Shown here piece by piece: positions 49,961 through 58,112 of a stretch of 64,000 nucleotides of DNA. Origin of the DNA: UBA7657 sp049652985 (GTDB taxonomy: Bacteria > Pseudomonadota > Alphaproteobacteria > Micavibrionales > Micavibrionaceae). Both the position numbers and the translations under genes were made by a program. Within the stretch, counting starts at the first letter, position 1, and each line of letters starts with the position of its first letter. The notes beneath the pieces are model-generated. The model was not told the DNA's origin, searched no databases, and saw nothing but the letters and a program-made list of their open reading frames with translations. The DNA is taken from NCBI GenBank assembly GCA_049652985.1, contig JBASFK010000002.1, positions 558,001 through 622,000 of the forward strand, in the 5' to 3' direction.

Positions 49961-52888
49961 CTAGGCCGCTTTCGCCTTCTGCTGCTTCACGGCGTCAGCG
50001 CAGCGGATGCAGAGAGTCGGGTGCTCTTTGTTCTCGCCAACTTCCGGCAGCACTTTCCAGCAACGCCCGCATTTATCGCCTTCGGCTTTCTGGAAGGTCA
50101 CTTTCGTTTCCGCAGCATTTTCCACGGTCGCCTGCGAGGTGATGCAGATTTCCGCCATATCGATTCCAACGAGGCCTGCGGCTTCGACAACCGGGTGCGC
50201 CTCGAGTGACGAACCGATGGTTTTGTCGGCGCGTTTAGGTTCAAGCGTCGCGAGAACAGCCGAACGAACTTTCGAAATGTTTTCCCATTTCGCTTTCAGC
50301 GTATCGTTTTTCCAGTCTTTCGGGATCCCGGGAAATGCACGGAAATGAATGCTGTCGCTATCCTCGAACACGCTCTTGGGTCGATGACTCCAAGCTTCTT
50401 CGGCCGTGAAGCAGAGGAGCGGCGCGAACCATGACGTCACGCATTCAAAAACATGCGCCATCACAGTGCGGCAGGCGCGGCGCTCGAATGACTCAGCCGC
50501 GTCACAGTACAAACGGTCCTTGCGGATGTCGAAATAAAACGCTGACAATTCATTATTGCAGAAATGGTGGAGCTTGTTCGCGAGACGGCCATAATCGTGT
50601 GTCTGGATGCAACCCCGAACAAATTCATCCATTTCAGATAGAAGATGGAGCATGTAACGTTCCAGTTCCGGCAACTTCTTGATGTCATCTTGAGCGAAGG
50701 ACCGAAGGTCCGAAGCCGAAAGATCTCTTTTAGATCCTTCGACTTCGTGCTTCGCGCTCCACTCAGGATGACAAAAAACTGATTCCTGCGCGGTGAAACC
50801 ATCCAGTGCGCCGAGCAGAAACCGAAATGTATTGCGGACGCGGCGGTACAGATCGCCCGTCGCTTTCATCGCGTCCTCACCGATGCGGACATCCTCGGCA
50901 TAATCCGACGTCATCACCCACAGGCGCAGGATATCGGCGCCGTAGGTTTCCATGACTTTCAGCGGGTCGACGACGTTGCCGTCGGATTTCGACATCTTGT
51001 AGCCTTTTTCGTCAAGCACGAAGCCGTGCGTCAGCACGCTCTTGTACGGCGCAACGCCGCGCGTGCCGCAGCTTTCCAGCAGCGACGAATGGAACCAGCC
51101 GCGATGCTGGTCGGAGCCTTCCAGATACATGTCGGCGGGGCTGTGCAGTTCCTCGCGGTCTTCGGCGACGAAAGCATGGGTGCAGCCGGATTCAAACCAG
51201 ACATCGACGATGTCGAATACCTGGTCGTAATCTTCGGTATCATATTCGCCGTTCAGGAAATCGGCGGCGGAGCGTTTCCACCATGAATCCGATCCTTCTT
51301 TTTCGAAAACATCCTGGATTTTTTTGAACACGTCTTCGTCCAGCAGCGGCTTGCCCGTAACCTTGTGCACGAAGAGTGCGATGGGGACGCCCCATGCGCG
51401 TTGTCTTGAGATGCACCAGTCGGGGCGCTGCTCGATCATCGACCGGATTCGTATTTCGCCTTTGGCGGGCACCCATTTCGTGTCGCCGATGGCTTTCAGC
51501 GCGCGCTGGCGCAGTGTCGTGCCGTCGCTGAACTCTTTGTCCATCGCGATGAACCATTGCGGCGTGGCGCGGAAAATCAGCGGCGCTTTCGAGCGCCAGC
51601 TATGCGGATATTCGTGGCGCATCGAGCCCTTGGCGAGCAGGTGCCCGGCCATGTCGATTTCCTTGATGACCGCGAAATTCGCCTGGCCGAGTTCGCCCTT
51701 TTGCGTATAGACCTCGAGGCCAGCAAAAAGCGGGATATGGCCGCGGAACGTGCCGTCATCATCCAGATTGTCGGTCATCTCGAGGCCGTTGGCGAGGCCG
51801 AGATTAAAGTCGTCGACGCCATGGCTCGGCGCGATATGCACGAAGCCCGTACCGGTATCTTCGGTGACGAAATCGCCGGCGAGCAGCGGCACCGGGAAAT
51901 CATAGCCCTTGCCATTCAGCGGGTGGTTGGTGATCGTGCCTGCGAAATCGCTGCCCTTGAACGAAGTGATTTCAACAAGCTCGGAAATCTTCGCGTCTTT
52001 CTGGACCTGCTCCGATAATTTTTTCGAAAGAACAAGCCTGTCGCCGATTTTCGCCTTGCCGCCTTCGGCGACCGCTTTCACTTCGAACAGCGCGTAATCC
52101 ATGTCCGGGCCGTAACCGATGGCGCGGTTGGAGGGCAGCGTCCATGGAGTCGTCGTCCAGATGACGAAGTTCGCGCCTTCGAGTTTTTTTTTGCTGGCCT
52201 TCACGACTGGGAATTTTACCCACACGGTGACCGATTTGTGTTCCTTGTATTCAACTTCCGCTTCGGCGAGCGCGGTTTTTTCAACCGTCGACCACATCAC
52301 CGGCTTCGCGCCGCGGTACAATCCGCCATTGCTGGCGAATTTATGGATCTCGCGCACGATGGAGGCTTCGGCGTGGTTGGTCATGGTGAGATACGGGTTG
52401 TCCCAGTCGCCGACAACGCCGAGGCGCTGGAATTGTTTCGACTGGGTCTCGACCCAGCCTGCTGCGAATTTGCGGCACTCGTCGCGGAACTGGAGGATAT
52501 CGACATCGTCCTTGTCCTTGCCCGCCTCGCGGTATTTTTCCTCGATCTTCCATTCGATGGGCAGGCCGTGGCAATCCCAGCCGGGAACGTAAGGGGAGTC
52601 ATAGCCCATCATCTGCCATGAGCGGACGACGACATCCTTGAGGATCTTGTTCATCGCGTGGCCAATATGGATGTTGCCGTTGGCGTAAGGCGGGCCGTCA
52701 TGCAGGACCCATTTCGGTTTGCCTTTTGATTGCTTACGAGTCGTTTCGTAAAGCTTCATTCCATCCCATTTTTTAACGGTTTCCGGCTCGTTTTTAGGCA
52801 ATTCGCCGCGCATCGGGAAATCCGTTTTGGGGAGGAAAACGGTGTCGCGGTATTTATCGTTCTTCTGGTCTTTATTATCCGTGCTCAT
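49961..52888 (-). CDS. ileS: Isoleucyl-tRNA synthetase with in-frame palindromic repeat insertion
   Basis: A 975-residue class I synthetase charging tRNA-Ile. HIGH motif at 74-77, editing domain in the middle (WTTTPWTLPSNRAI), KMSKS at about 631-635, and a C-terminal zinc finger CGRCWKVLPE...CIRCADAV near 940-965. Residues about 706-735 (CHPEWSAKHEVEG through AQDD) come from an 89-bp palindromic repeat of the family seen between mreC and mreD. They lie between the catalytic core and the anticodon-binding helices, where homologues run directly from a variable loop into LPELERYML. The frame is kept, so the enzyme should work with a surface insertion, like palindromic-element insertions known in Rickettsia. 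Confidence 0.96.
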   Translation of the reverse strand: MSTDNKDQKNDKYRDTVFLPKTDFPMRGELPKNEPETVKKWDGMKLYETTRKQSKGKPKWVLHDGPPYANGNIHIGHAMNKILKDVVVRSWQMMGYDSPYVPGWDCHGLPIEWKIEEKYREAGKDKDDVDILQFRDECRKFAAGWVETQSKQFQRLGVVGDWDNPYLTMTNHAEASIVREIHKFASNGGLYRGAKPVMWSTVEKTALAEAEVEYKEHKSVTVWVKFPVVKASKKKLEGANFVIWTTTPWTLPSNRAIGYGPDMDYALFEVKAVAEGGKAKIGDRLVLSKKLSEQVQKDAKISELVEITSFKGSDFAGTITNHPLNGKGYDFPVPLLAGDFVTEDTGTGFVHIAPSHGVDDFNLGLANGLEMTDNLDDDGTFRGHIPLFAGLEVYTQKGELGQANFAVIKEIDMAGHLLAKGSMRHEYPHSWRSKAPLIFRATPQWFIAMDKEFSDGTTLRQRALKAIGDTKWVPAKGEIRIRSMIEQRPDWCISRQRAWGVPIALFVHKVTGKPLLDEDVFKKIQDVFEKEGSDSWWKRSAADFLNGEYDTEDYDQVFDIVDVWFESGCTHAFVAEDREELHSPADMYLEGSDQHRGWFHSSLLESCGTRGVAPYKSVLTHGFVLDEKGYKMSKSDGNVVDPLKVMETYGADILRLWVMTSDYAEDVRIGEDAMKATGDLYRRVRNTFRFLLGALDGFTAQESVFCHPEWSAKHEVEGSKRDLSASDLRSFAQDDIKKLPELERYMLHLLSEMDEFVRGCIQTHDYGRLANKLHHFCNNELSAFYFDIRKDRLYCDAAESFERRACRTVMAHVFECVTSWFAPLLCFTAEEAWSHRPKSVFEDSDSIHFRAFPGIPKDWKNDTLKAKWENISKVRSAVLATLEPKRADKTIGSSLEAHPVVEAAGLVGIDMAEICITSQATVENAAETKVTFQKAEGDKCGRCWKVLPEVGENKEHPTLCIRCADAVKQQKAKAA
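50684..50772. repeat. Palindromic repeat inside ileS (GTCATCCTGAGC family)
   Basis: Starts GTCATCTTGAGCGAAGGACC and ends CTCCACTCAGGATGAC, with inner arms AAAGATCTCT and AGATCCTTCGACTTC. It shares its ends and the GATCCTTCGAC core with the intergenic copy at 5886-6015. It adds roughly 30 codons to ileS without a stop or frameshift. Confidence 0.85.
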
Positions 52889-52959
52889 GGCACATGCAAT
52901 CCTTTTGATAAGGTTTTGAATTTATACAAATTTTCTGGGGTCAGGACAAGTGCGCTATG

Positions 52960-53883
52960 TTAATGCATGCCTGTCAGGACTAAAATCGCCGGGATATAGA
53001 ACAGGGCAAAAACGGTGGTGAGCATAATCGTGGTGGCGGCCTTTTCCGGGACGATATCGAACTGGGCGGCGAAAGCGGCGATATTGGCGGCGGGCGGCAC
53101 CATCGAAACGACCATGATCAGCATCAGGACAGGCTCCTCGAACATATGGAAGAACGCCCGGTCGGCGAGGATAAAGCTGTAAGCCATTAGCGGCCAGATG
53201 ATAAATTTTCCGAGCACGACTAGCGACAGGAACCGGGGTGCCAGAACCAGCCGCTCCATCTTCGAAAGCGCCGCGCCGATAATCATCATGCCGAGGATGA
53301 CATAGGCACCCTTGAAATAGGTCCAGTAGGTTTTGAACAAATCCGGCAGCGGCACGTCCATAAAATTAATCAGTAGTCCGGCACTGATCGCGTAGACAGA
53401 TGGAAACTTCACGACTTTCAGCAGGCTTTCACGCACCGTGAACTTGCCGCGCGCGGCGATGTAATAGCCGATCGTGCCTTCGTACAAGATGAACCCGAGC
53501 AACATGAACATATAAACCCCAACCCATTGTTCTTCAAACAACAGGAGCACGAGCGGAAGGCCGAAATAACCGGAATTGCCCATGGCCGTGCACATGGCAA
53601 GCAGGTTCGCGCGGGCATCGCCGTATGTCGCACGGCCCACATGCAGCATCACGAACCCGATCACGAGTTGAATAAGGAAAGTAATGACAGGCAGAATCGC
53701 GTAAGCGGGTTTAAGTTCGAGATCGGCGACGAAACCGAACACGACGACCGGCATACACAGATACATAACAAGGTTGGCCATGGTGTGCTTGTCGAGGCCG
53801 ACATAACGACCGACAAGAAATCCCGCGCCGATCAGCACGTAAAGCGGGATGAGATTGGTCACGAGGGTGAGAAAAATTTCCAT
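52960..53883 (-). CDS. AEC-family transporter (auxin efflux carrier/malate permease type)
   Basis: A 307-residue membrane protein with about ten hydrophobic helices in two five-helix halves, matching the AEC family (Mem_trans). ILIPLYVLIGAGFLVGR-type first helix, LVMYLCMPVVVFGF, and AMGNSGYFGLPLVLLLF near residue 105 with its N-S-G-Y-F-G-L-P motif are typical; VSMVPPAANIAAFAAQF near 270 is the second-half motif. The substrate is unpredictable (organic acids or other anions). ATG 53883 starts MEIFLTL; the longer frame runs into a repeat. It lies between ribF and ileS, normally neighbours. Confidence 0.88.
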   Translation of the reverse strand: MEIFLTLVTNLIPLYVLIGAGFLVGRYVGLDKHTMANLVMYLCMPVVVFGFVADLELKPAYAILPVITFLIQLVIGFVMLHVGRATYGDARANLLAMCTAMGNSGYFGLPLVLLLFEEQWVGVYMFMLLGFILYEGTIGYYIAARGKFTVRESLLKVVKFPSVYAISAGLLINFMDVPLPDLFKTYWTYFKGAYVILGMMIIGAALSKMERLVLAPRFLSLVVLGKFIIWPLMAYSFILADRAFFHMFEEPVLMLIMVVSMVPPAANIAAFAAQFDIVPEKAATTIMLTTVFALFYIPAILVLTGMH

Positions 53884-53898
53884 TGCTATCCTGATATT

Positions 53899-53963
53899 GT
53901 CATGCCCGCCTTGGGCGGGCATCCGGTCTTTTTTGCCCAGACCCCCGCCTTCGCGGGGGTGAC
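53899..53963. repeat. Composite palindromic repeat between ribF and AEC gene
   Basis: Left arm GTCATGCCCGCCTTGGGCGG...ATCCGG and right arm CCCAGACCCCCGCCTTCGCG...GGTGAC. It has the same two hairpin arms as the 37254-37348 element in inverted orientation, with a shorter centre. Confidence 0.8.
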
Positions 53964-53964
53964 A

Positions 53965-54885
53965 TTATTTGTTTAATATCTTCTGAACCTGCTTACAATC
54001 ATCATTCATTTGCATTTTCAATTCCTCAATTGAATTGAATTTTGCCTCACTGCGCAGGTGCTTGACGGGTTGCACGCGTAACGTTTTGCCGTAAATCTCG
54101 CGGTTGAAATCGAAGATATAGCTTTCGACCTCAGCTTCGGGGATTTCGAACATTGGACGAATGCCGATATTCACCGCCGCGTCGCGCCATTCTTTTTCGC
54201 CCTCCAAATTCACACGCGCCGCATACACACCGTAGGCCGGGTGGATTGTTTCGCCGAGCGCGAAGTTGGCGGTGGGAAATCCAAGCTCGCGCCCGCGCTG
54301 GTCGCCCTTCACAATTTCGCCACGCACTTCCCATTCCCAGCCGAGCATTGTGTTTGCTTCGGCGATCTCGCCCTGCCGCAACGCGCGGCGAATCAGGCTT
54401 GAGGAGTAAACCTGGCCAGAGGGATCGGAAACGCCGCCAATGCCCGTAACCGGGATACCGGCTTTTTCGATATCGGCCGGTTCGCCCTTTCGCAACTGGC
54501 CGAAGCGGAAATCCTCGCCGACGACGATATGCGCGGCTTTCAGACCATCCTGAAGAACGTTTTTAATGAAATCTTCCGCGCTCTGGCTGGCGAAATCCCA
54601 GTCGAACGGGAGCGAATATAAAATATCGACCCCGGCCTGCTCCAGCCGCCATGCCTTCACGGCGGGCGGGGTCAGGCGGCCAGGGGGCTCGTCAGGGCGG
54701 AATAATCTCTTGGGATGCGGTTCAAATGTCAGGACGGCGGCGAGCTTGTTGTCGCCCTTCGCGATGGCCCGCGCCTTGGCCAGCAGAGCCTGGTGGCCTT
54801 TATGAACGCCGTCGAAATTGCCGATCGCCACGACTGCTCCCGAGGCCGCCGCAGGCAGGTTTTTATACATATTAAATATTTGCAT
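53965..54885 (-). CDS. ribF: Bifunctional riboflavin kinase / FAD synthetase
   Basis: A 306-residue enzyme making FMN from riboflavin and then FAD. N-terminal FAD synthetase domain: VAIGNFDGVHKGHQALL (near residues 20-36), LTFEPHPKRLF and VGEDFRFGQLRKG (near 115-130), and SSSLIRRALRQG. C-terminal kinase domain: GDQRGRELGFPTANFAL (near 198-214) and AYGVYAARV, with catalytic Glu in EVESYIFDFNREIYG. Usual length. It starts 151 nt from the divergent bufferin gene. Confidence 0.96.
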   Translation of the reverse strand: MQIFNMYKNLPAAASGAVVAIGNFDGVHKGHQALLAKARAIAKGDNKLAAVLTFEPHPKRLFRPDEPPGRLTPPAVKAWRLEQAGVDILYSLPFDWDFASQSAEDFIKNVLQDGLKAAHIVVGEDFRFGQLRKGEPADIEKAGIPVTGIGGVSDPSGQVYSSSLIRRALRQGEIAEANTMLGWEWEVRGEIVKGDQRGRELGFPTANFALGETIHPAYGVYAARVNLEGEKEWRDAAVNIGIRPMFEIPEAEVESYIFDFNREIYGKTLRVQPVKHLRSEAKFNSIEELKMQMNDDCKQVQKILNK

Positions 54886-54948
54886 AAGGCTACCTTGGGG
54901 TTATTCCGGGAGCGGGACGATTCCGACTCCAATTTTCTATTACGGTGT

Positions 54949-54974
54949 GTAACCATGCCCCGTCAATGTTCGCA
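54949..54974 (+). promoter_or_regulatory. Putative SigF-type (ECF) promoter of the bufferin operon
   Basis: GTAACC at 54949-54954, 16 bases, then CGCA at 54971-54974. In Caulobacter, SigF-controlled genes, including those of bufferin type, are preceded as I recall by GTAACC-N16-CGAA, so this differs by one base with the exact spacing. It lies 62 nt before the bufferin start. The match is from memory of the motif, so confidence is moderate. Confidence 0.55.
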
Positions 54975-55036
54975 TGAACAGAGACAAAGAGGCGTATAAC
55001 CCTCACCGAACATACCCAACACTGAAGGAGAAGCTT

Positions 55037-55402
55037 ATGGTTTCCAGGCAAACCCTGAATATGCTGCTTGCCAGCGCCGTCGCCCTGACGGTTGCGGGCG
55101 CGGGCACGGCTGCCCATGCCCAGAGTGAAAAAGAGAAATGCTACGGCGTTGTAAAGGCCGGCAAAAATGATTGCGCCGCTGCGGGCGGATCGCATGCCTG
55201 CGCCGGTTCCGCGCCCACAGACGCGCTTGGCGATGAATGGGTCGCCGTGCCGAAAGGCCTGTGCGACAGACTGGCGGGCGGTTCTCTCACCCCGCTTGCT
55301 GCAGCGGCCACTGCGCCTGCCGCGGCTGAAACACCGGCTGCCGCTCCGTCCGCTGACGCGCCTGCAGCAGCTGTGCCCGCCGAAGATGGCCACGCTCACT
55401 AA
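55037..55402 (+). CDS. Bufferin precursor, DUF2282 (BufA1-like) copper-binding RiPP
   Basis: A 121-residue secreted small protein: signal peptide (residues 1-28, ending AHA), then the bufferin core with four cysteines, C35 in EKCYGVVKAGKNDC, C46, C55 in HACAG and C76 in GLCDRLAGG. In described systems the partner MNIO enzyme converts some cysteines to thiooxazole-type groups that chelate copper in the periplasm. The unusual part is an Ala/Pro-rich tail of about 35 residues ending in HAH. AAGGAG lies six bases before the ATG. It leads a three-gene unit with the DUF692 and DUF2063 genes, all overlapping. Family assignment is strong; copper role is from homologues. Confidence 0.9.
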   Translation: MVSRQTLNMLLASAVALTVAGAGTAAHAQSEKEKCYGVVKAGKNDCAAAGGSHACAGSAPTDALGDEWVAVPKGLCDRLAGGSLTPLAAAATAPAAAETPAAAPSADAPAAAVPAEDGHAH

Positions 55403-56285
55403 TGAAAATATCCTAAATTCATTCCCACCGGCTGCGCTTCCGAGCCAGCCGGTGGGAATTGGACTGCGTTATCCTTATTACAAGGACGTGCTCGAGACCG
55501 ATCTGGAATTGGGATGGCTCGAGGTTCACCCGGAGAATTATTTCGGCGGCGGCGCGCACCGCCATTTCCTGTCCGAGGCGCGCAAAAAATATCAGATCAG
55601 CCTTCACGGGGTTGGATTGTCTCTCGGTTCCACGGAACCAGTCAGCGAAACACAACTGCAGAATTTCAAAGAGCTGGTCGAGATATTCCAGCCTTTTAAT
55701 GTTTCCGATCATGCATCATGGAGCGCCAGCGGCAATGCGCACCTTAACGATCTCCTGCCCCTGCCCTATACGCATGAGACACTGGACGCGCTGTGCCGGA
55801 ATATCACGCGGACTCAAGAATTCCTGGGGCGGAAAATCCTCGTTGAAAATCCTTCGACTTATGTCGCGTTCGCCGAAAACGACATGACGGAATATCAATT
55901 CATGAACCGGGCGGCGAAGATGACAGGCTGCGGGTTATTGCTCGACATCAATAATATATACGTGCAGGCCCATAATCATGGGTACGATGCGTGGGAATAT
56001 ATTGAAAATATCGATGCGCAGCATGTCGGCGAGATGCATCTCGCGGGACACAGCGAGCATGATGCGGGCGGCAAGACGATCCTGATCGACACGCATAACC
56101 GGCCCGTGCGCGGCGAGGTCTGGGATTTGTATGAATTCGCCGTGCGGCGTTTCGGGACCGTGCCGACGCTGATTGAATGGGACCAGGATTTTCCCACACT
56201 TGAAAAACTGGTCGCGGAAGCCGACAAGGCGCGCGCGATCATCCGCAATATCACGGAAGAAAGAATGCTCCATGCGGCTGAATGA
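55386..56285 (+). CDS. DUF692 multinuclear non-heme iron oxygenase (BufB/MNIO)
   Basis: A 299-residue TIM-barrel enzyme of the MNIO family that modifies cysteines of the RiPP precursor. Metal-ligand segments in order: SLHGVGLSLGS (His near 79), VSDHASWS (Asp/His near 115), LVENPSTYV (Glu near 157), LLLDINNIYVQAHNHG (Asp/Asn near 187-202), EMHLAGHSE (His near 218), DTHNRPV and LIEWDQDFP. ATG 55386 overlaps the precursor gene by 17 nt and sits in frame before LTNENIL. The tight overlap and order bufA-bufB-bufC make the substrate assignment to the upstream precursor convincing. Confidence 0.93.
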   Translation: MATLTNENILNSFPPAALPSQPVGIGLRYPYYKDVLETDLELGWLEVHPENYFGGGAHRHFLSEARKKYQISLHGVGLSLGSTEPVSETQLQNFKELVEIFQPFNVSDHASWSASGNAHLNDLLPLPYTHETLDALCRNITRTQEFLGRKILVENPSTYVAFAENDMTEYQFMNRAAKMTGCGLLLDINNIYVQAHNHGYDAWEYIENIDAQHVGEMHLAGHSEHDAGGKTILIDTHNRPVRGEVWDLYEFAVRRFGTVPTLIEWDQDFPTLEKLVAEADKARAIIRNITEERMLHAAE

Positions 56286-57039
56286 AATACAGGAGCGCTT
56301 TGCGGGCATGATGCTGACACCGGAAGTTCCAGACGAGGCATTAGCGCGGATTTTCGATGCCAATGATATTTCCCTTTCGAACCGGCTCGGCGTTTACCGC
56401 AACAATGTCATGAGCGGGCTGTGTAATGCGCTGACGGCGAATTTTCCGCTTCTGGAAAAACTGGCCGGGAAGGATTTTCTGAATTCTATGGCGAGGGCGT
56501 ATGCTCTCGTGAACCCGCCTGCATCGGGCTGCCTGACATTTTATGGTGATGATTTCGATAAATTCGTCGCAGACTTTGCGCCTGCCGCGCAGATGTCCTA
56601 CCTGCCGGATGTGGCAAGACTGGAAATCCTGATCAACCGCGCCTATCACGCGAAAGATGATGAAGCATTGGGTGCGCAGGACCTGGCAGAAATTCCACCA
56701 GACAGGCTTGAAAATCTGGAACTAAAGCTTAGGGATTCCGTTCATCTGCTGAAATCGTCGTGGCCGCTGCATAAAATCCGTGCGTTCTGTCTTGATGAAA
56801 AACAAGATGCGCCGGATATTCATTCCGGCGGTGTATGGCTGCTGGTGCATCGCCCGCATCTTAATGTTGAAGTGGTGGAAATTTCGGAGGGCGAATATGA
56901 GTTCCTGAATGGATTAAAAACAAAGTCTCTCGGGGATGCCGTCGCGTATAATTTAAATCTTTATCCCGATTTTGATTTTGAAAATTCGTTGCAACGTTTT
57001 ATGAAGCTCCAGCTATTTCTCAAACCCGGTAAAAAATAA
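56272..57039 (+). CDS. DUF2063 RiPP partner protein (BufC/HvfC)
   Basis: A 255-residue cytosolic protein with the N-terminal DUF2063 helical domain: LNEIQERFAGMML (residues 3-15), NDISLSNRLGVYRNNVMSGL and LTANFPLLEKLAGKDFL (near 62-78), and a C-terminal winged-helix-like part. Such proteins pair with DUF692 enzymes and help recognise the precursor peptide. ATG 56272 overlaps the DUF692 gene by 14 nt. Its stop overlaps the lspA start (TAATG), so the RiPP genes and lspA are translationally linked, which is unusual. Confidence 0.9.
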   Translation: MRLNEIQERFAGMMLTPEVPDEALARIFDANDISLSNRLGVYRNNVMSGLCNALTANFPLLEKLAGKDFLNSMARAYALVNPPASGCLTFYGDDFDKFVADFAPAAQMSYLPDVARLEILINRAYHAKDDEALGAQDLAEIPPDRLENLELKLRDSVHLLKSSWPLHKIRAFCLDEKQDAPDIHSGGVWLLVHRPHLNVEVVEISEGEYEFLNGLKTKSLGDAVAYNLNLYPDFDFENSLQRFMKLQLFLKPGKK

Positions 57040-57581
57040 TGCGTCCTTTGTTCCTGCTCCTGATCGCTTTCCTTATCATCGCCGCCGACCAGGCGAGCAA
57101 GTGGTATGTCATGGAGTATGTGCTGCGCCCGCACGTGGAAGGAGAGGCCGCCGCAACCCCGCCCGATTTCATCACCTGGTACAAATCCGAACCCCGGGCC
57201 CTTGCCTCGGCTGAAGTCGTGGTCATGCCGCATTTCAACCTGGTCAGCGTCTGGAACAAAGGCATCAGTTTCGGCATGTTCAAGCAGACTTCCGACTACG
57301 GGCCGCTGATTTTGATCTCCCTTTCCCTGGTTATTGCCTTGTTTTTCGTGATCTGGCTGTTCCGGGGACCCGACCGGATGCAGGAAACGGGCATATTAAT
57401 GGTCATCGGGGGGGCGCTGGGCAATGTGGCGGACCGGGCCCGGTACGGGGCGGTGTTCGATTTCCTTGATTTCCACGCATTTGACTATCACTGGCCGGCC
57501 TTTAATATAGCGGACAGCGGCATTGTCCTTGGTGTGATCGTGCTTATATTTCACTCTTTTCTCTATTCGCATAAATATTAA
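57039..57581 (+). CDS. lspA: Lipoprotein signal peptidase (signal peptidase II)
   Basis: A 180-residue inner membrane aspartyl protease removing signal peptides of prolipoproteins. Four TM helices; catalytic aspartates lie in GNVADRARYGAVFDFLDF (near 125-142) and FNIADSGIVLG (near 157-167). AADQASKWYVMEYV is the first-helix motif. A loop of about 30 residues (26-58) between TM1 and the NLVSVWNKGISFG strand is longer than in E. coli LspA (164 aa). It heads the lspA - DUF3035 - M16 - M16 - pgi run typical of its class, here directly coupled to the bufferin operon. Confidence 0.95.
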   Translation: MRPLFLLLIAFLIIAADQASKWYVMEYVLRPHVEGEAAATPPDFITWYKSEPRALASAEVVVMPHFNLVSVWNKGISFGMFKQTSDYGPLILISLSLVIALFFVIWLFRGPDRMQETGILMVIGGALGNVADRARYGAVFDFLDFHAFDYHWPAFNIADSGIVLGVIVLIFHSFLYSHKY

Positions 57582-57593
57582 GGGTCGTTCGTA

Positions 57594-58112
57594 ATGAAAA
57601 CAAAAGCAGTTTCCCTTCTTCTCGTGGCAATCCTGGCGCTGGGCGGATGTTCGTCGGCCAAGGACAAGCTCGGCCTGACCAAGAAGTCGCCCGATGAATT
57701 CGCCGTGGTCAAGCGTGCGCCGCTCTCGATGCCGCCGAATTATTCGCTGCGCCCCCCGACACCCGGCGCGCCGCGCCCGCAGGAGCAAAGCCCCGAGCAG
57801 GAAGCACGGCAGACCGTATTCGGCCAAGATGATGCCACCTATGAAACGCAGGCAACCGGCAACGATGCGGCATTCCTCAATAAAGCCGGCGCGGTAAAAT
57901 CTGACCCGGGCATCCGCCAGAAGGTCGATTCCGAAACCGCAACACTGGCCGAACAGGAAAGGCCCGTGGTCAAACGCATCCTCGGCATGGACGGCCAGGA
58001 GCAGGCCCCCACCAGTGTTGTGAACGCGAAGGAAGAAGCGGAGCGCCTCAAAAGCAACAAGGAAAAAGGCAAACCTGTCACCGAAGGCGAAACTCCCTCC
58101 GTGGAGCAGTAA
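57594..58112 (+). CDS. DUF3035 lipoprotein
   Basis: A 172-residue predicted lipoprotein: signal peptide with lipobox LGGC (Cys near residue 19), then a hydrophilic, Pro/Glu/Lys-rich periplasmic chain containing KKSPDEFAVVKRAPLSMPPNY (positions 32-52), the conserved DUF3035 start (P-D-E-F-x-V-x-x-x-x-P-L-x-x-P-P). The function of the family is unknown. It follows lspA, which would process it, by 12 nt and precedes the M16 pair, an order conserved in alphaproteobacteria. Confidence 0.88.
   Translation: MKTKAVSLLLVAILALGGCSSAKDKLGLTKKSPDEFAVVKRAPLSMPPNYSLRPPTPGAPRPQEQSPEQEARQTVFGQDDATYETQATGNDAAFLNKAGAVKSDPGIRQKVDSETATLAEQERPVVKRILGMDGQEQAPTSVVNAKEEAERLKSNKEKGKPVTEGETPSVEQ

Noticed and set aside
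55167..55385. Upstream extension of the DUF692 frame by 73 codons
   Set aside because: It overlaps the bufferin precursor out of frame and reads as Arg/Pro/Leu-rich shadow; the family begins after 55386.
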